Part shown: piece after piece, positions 27,167-35,253 of the stretch
Layout of the letters: each line of letters starts with the position of its first letter
Numbering within the stretch: the stretch's first letter is position 1
Source of the DNA: Pseudomonas mandelii
Lineage (GTDB): Bacteria > Pseudomonadota > Gammaproteobacteria > Pseudomonadales > Pseudomonadaceae
Assembly: GCF_024138395.1 (NCBI RefSeq)
Contig: NZ_JAMYDU010000016.1
Span: 1 to 64,000 of the forward strand
Direction of reading: 5' to 3'
Length of the DNA stretch: 64,000 nucleotides
The notes under the pieces: generated by a model
The model's input: only the letters and a program-made list of their open reading frames with translations
Told to the model about the DNA's origin: nothing
Database searches by the model: none
Translations under genes and position numbers: made by a program

Positions 27167-27895
27167 GTTTTGCATTGGTTCTGCTATCAGGGCCGCCAAG
27201 ACGTCATCCACCGCCCCAAACTCCCGCTCAACCCCCGGCAACACCGGTCGCTTCAACACCAGCACTGGCACTCCACGTTCCCGTGCCACTTCCAGTTTCG
27301 GCTCGGTGGCGGTGCTGCCGCTGTTCTTGCTGATCAGTACATCGATCTGCCGACGTTCGAACAGCTCACGTTCATCCTCGATCAGAAACGGCCCGCGCGC
27401 GCCGATCACTTCGCAGCGCTCATTCCCGGGATAAACATCCAGTGCACGCAACGTCCAGAATTGCTCCGGCGGGATTTCGTGCAGGTGTTGCAGCGGCTCA
27501 CGCCCGAGGGTGAATAGCGGTCGCCGGAAGGGTTTCAGTGCTTCGATCAGCTCGGCCCAGTCGCTGACTTCGCGCCAGTCATCTCCGGCTTGTGGTTGCC
27601 AGGCCGGACGCCGCAAAGCCCAGCACGCAATGCCGCTCAACTTCGCGGCGGTGGCAGCGTTCTGGCTGATTTGCGCTGCGTAGGGATGAGTCGCATCCAG
27701 CAGCAGGTCAATGCCTTCATCCCGGATGAACTGCGCCAGACCTTCAGCGCCGCCATAGCCGCCAACCCGAACCTGGCAGTTCAGATCCGTCGGCACGCGA
27801 CCGACACCGGCCAGGCTATAAATGTGTTCCGGACCCAGGGTTCGGGCAATGGCCAATGCTTCAGTGACGCCGCCGAGCAACAACACGCGCTTCAT
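27161..27895 (-). CDS. cobK: Precorrin-6A reductase
   Basis: This enzyme reduces precorrin-6A to precorrin-6B with NADPH in corrin ring synthesis. The 244 residues start with the nucleotide-binding motif KRVLLLGGVTEALAIARTL. Other family stretches are LLLDATHPYAAQISQNA and VLISKNSGSTATEPKL. The ATG at 27895 overlaps the cbiD stop by four bases, which settles the start. The stop codon is provided by the REPIN arm. It is the last gene of the cobL-cbiD-cobK operon. Confidence 0.95.
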   Translation of the reverse strand: MKRVLLLGGVTEALAIARTLGPEHIYSLAGVGRVPTDLNCQVRVGGYGGAEGLAQFIRDEGIDLLLDATHPYAAQISQNAATAAKLSGIACWALRRPAWQPQAGDDWREVSDWAELIEALKPFRRPLFTLGREPLQHLHEIPPEQFWTLRALDVYPGNERCEVIGARGPFLIEDERELFERRQIDVLISKNSGSTATEPKLEVARERGVPVLVLKRPVLPGVEREFGAVDDVLAALIAEPMQNL

Positions 27896-28989
27896 TGAAA
27901 AACTCCCGCATGGCCGACAATCCCACCCTGGCGATCGATGGCGAATACTTCGACCTGAACCTGCGCGGGCACCACGCTGCGGGCAAAGTCCAGTGCGTGC
28001 TGACACACCGCGTCGCCGAGGGCGATCCCGGCAGCGCTGGCCATCGCCAACGCCTGCTGACTGGTATTGGCTTCGCGGATCGCCTGTTGTAACGCCTCAT
28101 CCGCGCCGACCGCCGCGGCCCATTCGGCCAGTTGCGGCAGGTCGATGCTGGAATGCCGACTGTGCAAATCCATGTGCCCGGCCGCCAGTTTGCTGATCTT
28201 GCCGAAGCCGCCGCACAGGCTGAGTTTATCCACAGGCACTTTGCGCAAGTGCTTGAGCACCGCGCCGACGAAGTCGCCCATTTCTATCAGAGCGATTTCC
28301 GGCAAGTCATAGACTCGGCGCATGGTGTCTTCGCTGGCGTTGCCGGTGCACGCGGCGATGTGCAGGTATCCGTTGGTTTTGGCGACGTCGATGCCTTGAT
28401 GGATCGAGGCGATATAGGCCGCGCAGGAGAATGGCCGGACGATGCCGCTGGTGCCGAGGATCGACAAGCCGCCAAGAATCCCCAGTCGCGGGTTCATGGT
28501 TTTCAGCGCCAGGGCTTCGCCGTCCTCGACGTTTACCGTGACCTCGAAGCCGCCCGGGTAATCCAGCTCCTCGGCCAGCAGCGTCAGGTGCTCGCTGATC
28601 ATTTTGCGCGGCACCGGATTGATCGCCGGTTCGCCGACGTTCAGCACCAGCCCGGGCCGGGTGACGGTGCCCACGCCACGGCCGGCGCTGAAGCGAATGC
28701 CTGGCTCGCTGTGCAGGCGCACCTGGGAAAAGAGCAGGGCGCCGTGGGTCACGTCCGGGTCATCGCCGGCGTCCTTGATAGTTCCGGCTTCGGCGCCATC
28801 GTTCATCAGCCGACAGAATTCCAGGCGCATTTGCACCCGTTTGCCTTTGGGCAGGATGATCTCGACGGCGTCTGCTTCCACGCCGCTGAGCAGCAGGCGC
28901 GCCGCCGCGAGGCTGGTGGCGGTGGCGCAGCTGCCGGTGGTCAGACCGCTGCGCAGCGGGGCGGGTTGTTCAGCGGTTTCGTCACGCAT
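27892..28989 (-). CDS. cbiD: Cobalt-precorrin-5B C1-methyltransferase type protein
   Basis: This is a 365-residue CbiD protein. The N-terminus LRSGLTTGSCATATSLAAARLLLSG is the hallmark of the family. Further matches are GVGTVTRPGLVLNVGEPAINPVPR, LGILGGLSILGTSGIVRPFS and LCGGFGKISKLAAGHMDLHSRHSS. CbiD carries out C1 methylation with loss of the acyl group in the anaerobic route. In Pseudomonas it is found inside otherwise aerobic cob clusters, as here. It overlaps both cobL and cobK. Confidence 0.95.
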   Translation of the reverse strand: MRDETAEQPAPLRSGLTTGSCATATSLAAARLLLSGVEADAVEIILPKGKRVQMRLEFCRLMNDGAEAGTIKDAGDDPDVTHGALLFSQVRLHSEPGIRFSAGRGVGTVTRPGLVLNVGEPAINPVPRKMISEHLTLLAEELDYPGGFEVTVNVEDGEALALKTMNPRLGILGGLSILGTSGIVRPFSCAAYIASIHQGIDVAKTNGYLHIAACTGNASEDTMRRVYDLPEIALIEMGDFVGAVLKHLRKVPVDKLSLCGGFGKISKLAAGHMDLHSRHSSIDLPQLAEWAAAVGADEALQQAIREANTSQQALAMASAAGIALGDAVCQHALDFARSVVPAQVQVEVFAIDRQGGIVGHAGVFQ

Positions 28990-30193
28990 GGAGGGGTTTC
29001 GTCACGTCCAGCAAGGTGATCGGCAGCGCCTGACGCCAGGTGTCGAACTCGCCCAACGGTTGCGCCTGGGCGACATGAATGCGGGTCAGTTCACCGCCGT
29101 GTCGTTCGCGCCAGGCCATCAGGGTCACTTCGCTTTGCAGCGTGACGGCGTTGGCGATCAGTCGACCACCGGGTTTGAGTTGCGCCCAGCAAGTGTCGAG
29201 CACGCCTTCGCGGGTGACGCCACCGCCGATGAAAATCGCGTCCGGGCGTTCCAGCCCATCCAAGGCTTGCGGCGCGCTGCCGCGAATCAATTGCAGACCG
29301 GGGACACCCAAGGCATTGCGGTTGTATTCGATCAGCAACTGCCGCCCTTCATCCGCTTCGATGGCCAGTGCCCGGCAGCTCGGGTGAGCGCGCATCCATT
29401 CGATGCCGATCGAACCACTGCCAGCGCCGACATCCCACAGCAGTTCGCCGGGTGTCGGTGCAAGGCGGGCAAGGGTGATGGCGCGCACATCGCGTTTAGT
29501 CAGTTGACCATCGTGCTGGAAAGCTGAGTCCGGCAGGCCGGCCAATCGGGACAGGCGTGGCGTGTTCGGTTCGGCGATGCATTCGATGGCGATCAGGTTC
29601 AGGTCGGCGATCACCGGCTCGCTCCAGTCGTTGGCGGTACCCTCGATGCGTCGTTCGGCTTCGCCGCCCAGATGTTCCAGCGCGATGAGGCGACTCGGCC
29701 CGAAACCGCGCTCGCGCAGCAACGCCGCGATGGCCGCCGGGCTCTGGCCGTCGTTGCTCAGCACCAGCAAGCGCACACCACTGAACACATGGGCGTTGAG
29801 TGCGGCGATGGGGCGGGCGACTACTGAAAGCGTCACCACGTCCTGCAACGGCCAACCCATTCGCGCTGCCGCGAGGGAGCAAGAAGAGGGCGCCGGCAGA
29901 GTCAACATCTGCTCGGCGGGCACCTGCCGCGCAAGGCTGGCACCGACGCCATAGAACATCGGGTCGCCGCTGGCCAGTACGCACACCGGCTCGCCACGCA
30001 GTGCCAGCAATGGCTCAAGGGAAAACGGACTTGGCCACAATTGCCGCTCGCCACGAATGCACACCGGCAGCAAATCCAGTTGCCGCTGGCCGCCGAAGAT
30101 TCGCGAGGCGCCCAACAGGGCGCGACGAGCATTCTTGCCCAGGCCCTTGAAGCCGTCTTCACCGATACCTACTACTGTCAGCCAGGGTGACAT
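28982..30193 (-). CDS. cobL: Precorrin-6Y C5,15-methyltransferase (decarboxylating)
   Basis: This is a 403-residue bifunctional CobL (CbiE-CbiT fusion). The N-terminal CbiE half begins WLTVVGIGEDGFKGL with VCVLASGDPMFYGVGASL. The CbiT half starts near residue 220 (DVRAITLARLAPTPGELLWDVGAGSGSIGIEWMR), with an S-adenosylmethionine binding glycine loop. It adds methyl groups at C5 and C15 and removes the acetate carboxyl at C12. It is the first gene of its operon and is divergent from cobG. Confidence 0.96.
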   Translation of the reverse strand: MSPWLTVVGIGEDGFKGLGKNARRALLGASRIFGGQRQLDLLPVCIRGERQLWPSPFSLEPLLALRGEPVCVLASGDPMFYGVGASLARQVPAEQMLTLPAPSSCSLAAARMGWPLQDVVTLSVVARPIAALNAHVFSGVRLLVLSNDGQSPAAIAALLRERGFGPSRLIALEHLGGEAERRIEGTANDWSEPVIADLNLIAIECIAEPNTPRLSRLAGLPDSAFQHDGQLTKRDVRAITLARLAPTPGELLWDVGAGSGSIGIEWMRAHPSCRALAIEADEGRQLLIEYNRNALGVPGLQLIRGSAPQALDGLERPDAIFIGGGVTREGVLDTCWAQLKPGGRLIANAVTLQSEVTLMAWRERHGGELTRIHVAQAQPLGEFDTWRQALPITLLDVTKPLHA

Positions 30194-30228
30194 CTGCCGT
30201 CCTCAAAAAAAGTCCACAAACGGACTGT

Positions 30229-30258
30229 TCCGACGGGCAGGCTTTTCATGCCGTCGGA
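30229..30258. promoter_or_regulatory. Hairpin in cobL-cobG divergent region
   Basis: The inverted repeat tccgacgg...ccgtcgga lies between the divergent cobL (30193) and cobG (30338) operons. A second small hairpin (agtcc-N6-ggact) is at about 30211-30226. No cobalamin riboswitch (B12 box) is visible. The role is unknown; it could be an operator or part of the cobG leader. Confidence 0.35.
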
Positions 30259-30337
30259 CAAAGCAGGCATAATACCGCGCCTTCGCCCGCGAAGCGCCTT
30301 TCCCACACAGCCGGTCGCCCCTTTGAACGAACGCCCG

Positions 30338-31645
30338 ATGTCCACCGCCTTACGCCCCTCGGCCTGCCCGGGGTTGCTGCGTATTGTCCCGGCGCTGGAT
30401 GGCGGCATCTGTCGGATCAAATTGAACGGCGGCTCGATCAGCGCTGCCCAGGCTGAAGCAGTGGCCAGCGCGGCCGAACGGTTTGCCGGGGGCGTGATCG
30501 AGGCGACCAACCGCGCCAACCTGCAGATTCGCGGGATTGGCAGCGAACAGACCGCACTGATCGACAGCCTGCTCGCCGCAGGATTGGGCCCTCGGACGGC
30601 GGCGGGCGACGATGTGCGCAATCTGATGCTCAGCCCGAGCGCCGGGATCGACCGGCAGATGTTGCTCGATACGCGGCCGCTGGCCGAACAGATCCTCAGC
30701 AGCCTGCAAAGCCATGAGCGTTTTCACCAATTGAGCGCCAAATTTGCCGTGCAGCTCGATGGCGGCGAGGGCCTGGCGATGCTCGAGCATCCTCACGACC
30801 TTTGGTTGAGCGCCGTTGAGCAAGAGGGCGAGTGTGTGCTGGCCTTCGGTCTGGCGGGTTGCCCGACCCAGACTCCGTCGGGCGCGGTGCGACTGGAGGA
30901 CGGCCATGCGCTGGTGATCGCGGTGCTTGAGTTGTTCCTCGATCTGGCGCGTCCGGACCAGACGCGCATGCGTCATCTGCTGGCCGAATACCCGGTTGCC
31001 GGGTTTGTCGCTCAACTGGCCGAACGTGTGCCGCTACTGTCCATCGTGAGCGTGCCGCGTGTTACGAACTTGAGTGCCCTACACATCGGCGCTCATCCTC
31101 AGCGTGAAACCGGCCGTGTCTATATCGGCGCGACACCGCCTCTGGGCCGACTCGATCCCGCCATGCTCCGGGGCGCCGCACAACTGGCCCGCGAACGAGG
31201 TGACGGCAGCCTGCGTTTCACACCTTGGCAAAGCCTGCTGTTGCCCGATATCCACGAACGCGATGCCGCTGAAGTTATTCACAGGCTGGAAAATTTGGGC
31301 CTGTGCTGTTCGGCAGACGATGCCTTGGCGCATTTGATTGCCTGCACCGGTTCGGCGGGCTGCGGCAAAGGCCTTTCCGACACCAAAGGCGATGCGCTGC
31401 AACTGGCGACGTTGTTGCAACGTCACGGCCAAATCCTGAATGTGCATCTGTCTGGCTGCGCGCGTTCCTGCGCGGCGGCACACATCACGCCAGCGACTTT
31501 GCTGGCCGTCTCACCCGGTCACTACGACCTCTATTTTCGCGATGCCGCGCTGCCGGGTTTCGGCGCGCTGCACGCACGCAATCTTACTATTGAAGCGGTC
31601 GCAGCCTTGCTCGACGCCCGCTCACGGAGTCCCCTTGATGCTTGA
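30338..31645 (+). CDS. cobG: Precorrin-3B synthase
   Basis: This is the O2-dependent monooxygenase that makes precorrin-3B and marks the aerobic cobalamin pathway. The 435 residues have a sulfite/nitrite reductase-like fold. The 4Fe-4S ligands are expected from ACTGSAGCGKGLSDTKGDA and HLSGCARSCAAAH. The N-terminus LRPSACPGLLRIVPALDGGICRIKLNGG is typical. I prefer the ATG at 30338; the frame is open 90 bases further upstream, where the residues are not family-like. It leads the cobG-cobH-cobI-cobJ operon and overlaps cobH by eight bases. Confidence 0.94.
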   Translation: MSTALRPSACPGLLRIVPALDGGICRIKLNGGSISAAQAEAVASAAERFAGGVIEATNRANLQIRGIGSEQTALIDSLLAAGLGPRTAAGDDVRNLMLSPSAGIDRQMLLDTRPLAEQILSSLQSHERFHQLSAKFAVQLDGGEGLAMLEHPHDLWLSAVEQEGECVLAFGLAGCPTQTPSGAVRLEDGHALVIAVLELFLDLARPDQTRMRHLLAEYPVAGFVAQLAERVPLLSIVSVPRVTNLSALHIGAHPQRETGRVYIGATPPLGRLDPAMLRGAAQLARERGDGSLRFTPWQSLLLPDIHERDAAEVIHRLENLGLCCSADDALAHLIACTGSAGCGKGLSDTKGDALQLATLLQRHGQILNVHLSGCARSCAAAHITPATLLAVSPGHYDLYFRDAALPGFGALHARNLTIEAVAALLDARSRSPLDA

Positions 31646-32264
31646 TTACATCCGCGACGGTCAGGAGATCTATCGCAACTCCTTCGCGATCATTCGTGCC
31701 GAGGCCAACCTTGCGCGCATTCCGGCCGATCTGGAGAAACTCGCGGTGCGGGTGATCCACGCCTGCGGCATGGTCGAGGCCATCGACGGGCTGCAATTTT
31801 CCGAAGGCGCCGGCAAGGCCGGGCATGATGCGCTGGCGGCTGGCGCGCCGATTCTGTGCGACGCGCGGATGGTCAGCGAAGGCGTGACCCGCGCGCGTTT
31901 GCCCGCCAACAACCCAGTGATCTGCACACTGCGCGACGACAGCGTCCCGGAGCTCGCCCGTGAGTTGGGCAACACCCGTTCCGCCGCCGCGCTGGAACTG
32001 TGGCGCCCGCACCTGGAAGGCAGCGTGGTGGTGATCGGCAATGCGCCGACCGCGCTGTTTTATCTGCTGGAAATGCTCGACGCCGGCGCGCCGAAACCGG
32101 CGCTGATCCTCGGCTTCCCGGTGGGCTTCGTCGGCGCCGCCGAATCCAAGGCGATGCTCGCGGCGGACAGCCGTGGCGTGCCTTTCGTCATCATGCAAGG
32201 CCGGCTGGGTGGTAGTGCCATGGCCGCCGCCGCCGTCAACGCCCTCGCCACGGAGATCGAATGA
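31638..32264 (+). CDS. cobH: Precorrin-8X methylmutase
   Basis: This is a 208-residue CobH that moves the methyl group from C11 to C12 to give hydrogenobyrinic acid. Family motifs include IYRNSFAIIRAEANLARIP, RVIHACGMVEAIDGLQFS with the conserved catalytic histidine, and the C-terminal LILGFPVGFVGAAESKAML. The start at 31638 overlaps the cobG end, and the stop overlaps the cobI start, so the operon is tightly coupled. Confidence 0.97.
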   Translation: MLDYIRDGQEIYRNSFAIIRAEANLARIPADLEKLAVRVIHACGMVEAIDGLQFSEGAGKAGHDALAAGAPILCDARMVSEGVTRARLPANNPVICTLRDDSVPELARELGNTRSAAALELWRPHLEGSVVVIGNAPTALFYLLEMLDAGAPKPALILGFPVGFVGAAESKAMLAADSRGVPFVIMQGRLGGSAMAAAAVNALATEIE

Positions 32265-32995
32265 TGCAGCAACCTGGACGTTTGATTGGCCTGGGCGTCG
32301 GCCCCGGTGATCCGGAACTGATTACTGTCAAAGCCTTGCGCCTGCTGCGCGAATCGCCGGTGGTGGCGTACTTCGTCGCCAAGGGCAAGAAGGGCAACGC
32401 CTTTGGCATCATCGAAGCGCATCTGCAGGACGCACAAACTCTGTTGCCCCTGGTTTACCCGGTGACCACCGAAGCGCTGCCGGCGCCGTTGTCGTACGAA
32501 CAAGTGATCAGCGATTTCTACGATGCGGCCGGCGAACAACTCGCCGCGCATCTGGACGCCGGCCGTGACGTGGCGGTGATCTGCGAAGGCGATCCATTCT
32601 TCTACGGCTCCTATATGTACCTGCACGATCGTCTGGCCGAACGCTATGAAGCCGAAGTGGTGCCGGGCGTCTGCTCGATGCTCGGCGGTGCGTCGGTACT
32701 CGGTGCACCGCTGGTGTACCGCAATCAGAGCCTGTCGGTGTTGTCGGGTGTGCTGCCGCACGAAGACCTCAAGCGGCGACTGGCCGATGCCGATGCGGCA
32801 GTGATCATGAAGCTGGGCCGCAACTTTCCCAAAGTGCGTCAGGTGCTGGAAGAGCTGGGTCTGGCCGAGCGTGCGCTGTACGTCGAGCGCGCGACCATGG
32901 CCAATCAGAAGATCGTGCCGCTGGATCAGGTCGAGCCGATGTCCTCGCCGTATTTCTCGCTGATTATCGTTCCCGGTGAAAGGTGGCAAGGCTGA
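32261..32995 (+). CDS. cobI: Precorrin-2 C20-methyltransferase
   Basis: This is a 244-residue S-adenosylmethionine dependent methyltransferase of the corrin family. The N-terminal motif is GRLIGLGVGPGDPELITVKAL; CEGDPFFYGSYMYLHDRL and VVPGVCSMLGGASVLGAPL are also characteristic. It methylates C20 of precorrin-2 to give precorrin-3A, the CobG substrate. It begins inside the last codons of cobH and its stop overlaps the cobJ start (TGATG). Confidence 0.97.
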   Translation: MMQQPGRLIGLGVGPGDPELITVKALRLLRESPVVAYFVAKGKKGNAFGIIEAHLQDAQTLLPLVYPVTTEALPAPLSYEQVISDFYDAAGEQLAAHLDAGRDVAVICEGDPFFYGSYMYLHDRLAERYEAEVVPGVCSMLGGASVLGAPLVYRNQSLSVLSGVLPHEDLKRRLADADAAVIMKLGRNFPKVRQVLEELGLAERALYVERATMANQKIVPLDQVEPMSSPYFSLIIVPGERWQG

Positions 32996-34698
32996 TGGCC
33001 CATTCCGCTCCGGCGATTGTCATTCTCGGCAATGGCAGCCTCGCGACCGCACGCAAGATTCAGCAGGTGTATCCGGGCGCACTGATCCATGGATTGGTCG
33101 AACGGGTTGAAGGCGCGGACCGTGTTTATCACGAGTTCGGCGCGACCCTGCGCGAACTGTATCAACAGGACACGCCGATCATAGCGCTGTGCGCCGCCGG
33201 GATTGTAATCCGCACCCTGGCGCCGTTGCTGCTGGAGAAGGGCGCCGAGCCACCGGTGCTGGCCGTGGCCGAAGACGGCAGCGCGGTGGTGCCGTTGCTT
33301 GGTGGACTTGGCGGGGTGAATGTCATGGCGCGCGCGATTGCCGCCAGCCTCGACGTCGCGGCGGCGATCACCACCAGCGGTGAATTGCGTTTCGGCACCT
33401 GCCTGCTCAATCCACCCAGCGGCTATGCCTTGGGCGATCTGGAGCTGGGCAAGCGCTTCGTCTCGGACTTGCTGGCCGGCGAACACGTGCGCATCGAAGG
33501 CGCTGCACCCTGGTTGGCGCAAGCACAATTGCCGCAAGATCCTCAGGCGCATTTGTCGATCCATGTCGGCAGCGCCGAACGGCCGCCGGCCGCCAATGAA
33601 CTGTTGATCTACCCGCGCAGTGTCTTGCTGGCGGTCAGCGCCAGTGTGGCGGATTTGCCCCAGGCGATTCGCGCGGCGCTGCGTCAGGCCCAAGTCGCCG
33701 TTCAATCGCTGGCGTGCTTGCTGGCGCCAGCCACGGAAATGGCCAACCCGACGTTGCGCGAAGCGGCGCTTGAGTTGGGTGTGCCACTGCGTTTTGCGTC
33801 GGCTGCCAGCGATGCCAGCGAGCTGGCTCAAATGGCCGTTCCCAACGCGAAGATTATCCCGATCGACGCGAACCTGGCGCTGGCGATCGCCGAACAGCCT
33901 CTGGACGTCGCGCAGATTGGCCGCCCTCGTGGTCGACTGGCGGTGATCGGCCTCGGCCCGGGTGCTGCGGAACTGATGGTGCCTGCGGTGAAGGCTGAAC
34001 TGGCCAGAGCCACTGATGTGCTCGGCTATGAAACGTATGTGCGCATGGCCGGCCCGTTTCGGCCGGATCAAGTGTTGCATTGCACCGACAACCGTGAAGA
34101 GATGCAGCGTGCCCGTCACGCCTTCGAACTGGCGGCCCAAGGGCGCTCGGTGATTGTGGTCTCGTCCGGTGACCCCGGCGTGTTCGCCATGGCAGCCGCC
34201 GTGCTCGAAGCCTTGCACGAGTCGAGTGAGCCGGCCTGGCACAGCGTCGATCTGGAGATTCTGCCGGGGGTTTCTGCGTCCCTGGCGACGGCCGCTCAGG
34301 CCGGTGCGCCGTTGGGGCATGACTTCTGCGTGATGTCGCTGTCGGACAACCTCAAGCCATGGTCGATCATCGAGAAGCGTCTGGACCTGGCCGCCGAAGC
34401 CGATCTGGCGCTGGCTTTCTACAACCCGATTTCCCGTTCGCGGCCATGGCAGTTGGGCCGTGCTCTGGAAATCGTCGCACAGCACCGTACGCCGCAAACC
34501 CCGGTGGTTCTGGGGCGTGATATCGGCCGACCAGGCCAGACGTTGCGGGTCACCACGCTCGGAGCGCTCACGCCGGAGCAAGTGGACATGCGCACCATGG
34601 TGCTGATTGGTTCGTCCACCACCTGCGTTTTCCCCCGCGCCGACGGTGGCGACTGGGTCTACACACCGCGCTGGTATGGCATCAAGCCTGCCTCTTGA
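32995..34698 (+). CDS. cobJ: Fused CbiG/CobE-like and precorrin-3B C17-methyltransferase
   Basis: This is a 567-residue two-part protein. Residues 1 to about 310 are CbiG-like: an N-terminal part with IIALCAAGIVIRTLAPLL and VVPLLGGLGGVNVMARAIA, then a CobE/CbiG_C part (LACLLAPATEMANPTLREAAL). Residues from about 313 form the CobJ methyltransferase, starting GRLAVIGLGPGAAELMVPA, with VIVVSSGDPGVFAMAAAVLEAL and YNPISRSRPWQLGRA. It methylates C17 with ring contraction. The ATG at 32995 in a TGATG overlap is preferred over a GTG at 32983. It ends the operon before a strong hairpin. Confidence 0.95.
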   Translation: MAHSAPAIVILGNGSLATARKIQQVYPGALIHGLVERVEGADRVYHEFGATLRELYQQDTPIIALCAAGIVIRTLAPLLLEKGAEPPVLAVAEDGSAVVPLLGGLGGVNVMARAIAASLDVAAAITTSGELRFGTCLLNPPSGYALGDLELGKRFVSDLLAGEHVRIEGAAPWLAQAQLPQDPQAHLSIHVGSAERPPAANELLIYPRSVLLAVSASVADLPQAIRAALRQAQVAVQSLACLLAPATEMANPTLREAALELGVPLRFASAASDASELAQMAVPNAKIIPIDANLALAIAEQPLDVAQIGRPRGRLAVIGLGPGAAELMVPAVKAELARATDVLGYETYVRMAGPFRPDQVLHCTDNREEMQRARHAFELAAQGRSVIVVSSGDPGVFAMAAAVLEALHESSEPAWHSVDLEILPGVSASLATAAQAGAPLGHDFCVMSLSDNLKPWSIIEKRLDLAAEADLALAFYNPISRSRPWQLGRALEIVAQHRTPQTPVVLGRDIGRPGQTLRVTTLGALTPEQVDMRTMVLIGSSTTCVFPRADGGDWVYTPRWYGIKPAS

Positions 34699-34703
34699 AT
34701 CAC

Positions 34704-34723
34704 AGCGGCCCGTCGGGGCCGCT
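34704..34723 (+). terminator. Hairpin terminator after cobJ
   Basis: A perfect 8-bp GC stem (agcggccc / gggccgct) lies five bases after the cobJ stop. The run that follows (tgtcctt) is only weakly T-rich, so termination efficiency is uncertain. Confidence 0.65.
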
Positions 34724-34739
34724 TGTCCTTAAGTCGCTA

Positions 34740-35253
34740 GCCTTTGGCTTCGAGTTTCGACGTTTGAGTCGTCATCTATTTCAACAGTTGTTGTCGGATT
34801 TATTACTCTGCCGGAAAGGAATTCGACGGTTGCTTGTTGCCGTCTGCCACTGTTCATGTAGTCCTTTTCTACAGTTAGATGCCCAAGTCTGCGCAGGAAT
34901 GGCAGAGTTGCCTGTTTGTCGCAGGGTTCAGGCGTTTCGGCTTGTGTGTGCGCTTATGTAACTAATGCAATACGAAGTTTTATTTTTTCATAAGTTTTAT
35001 TGTATTGAAATTAATTGAATTTCTTCGCGTTTGAAGTGCCCGTTCGCACGATTTAGTTTTGTCTCGTGCGAAGCGCTCGCTTTGCCCTGCTTGTTTGGCT
35101 TTTTGTTCGAAATGAATTCGAGATGTTTGACGTGATTGTCGGACGGTAGTTGTGCGCCTGACAGGAATAAAACTTATTGCTGAAGTCGGGTTGCCTGTTT
35201 TGTGTGTCTGGCTTTCAGAATTTATATGCGTGTAGTGATAGCAGGAGAGCATT
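34740..35253 (+). other. AT-rich gene-free region upstream of the giant toxin
   Basis: About 500 bases hold no credible gene. The base composition changes sharply from the GC-rich cob operon to AT-rich sequence, most clearly at 34960-35260. This suggests acquired DNA and a region open to H-NS-like (MvaT) silencing. It ends with a strong ribosome binding site (AGGAG at 35243-35247). I could not pick a promoter with confidence. Confidence 0.6.

Noticed and set aside
30194..30337. Possible cobalamin riboswitch between cobL and cobG
   Set aside because: Neither the B12 box nor the usual conserved core sequences are visible on either strand; only short hairpins are present. The same holds for the regions upstream of oprC and the ABC importer.
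34980..35252. Small minus-strand open frame of 90 codons before the toxin
   Set aside because: It lies in AT-rich DNA with no good ribosome binding site and a composition unlike coding sequence.
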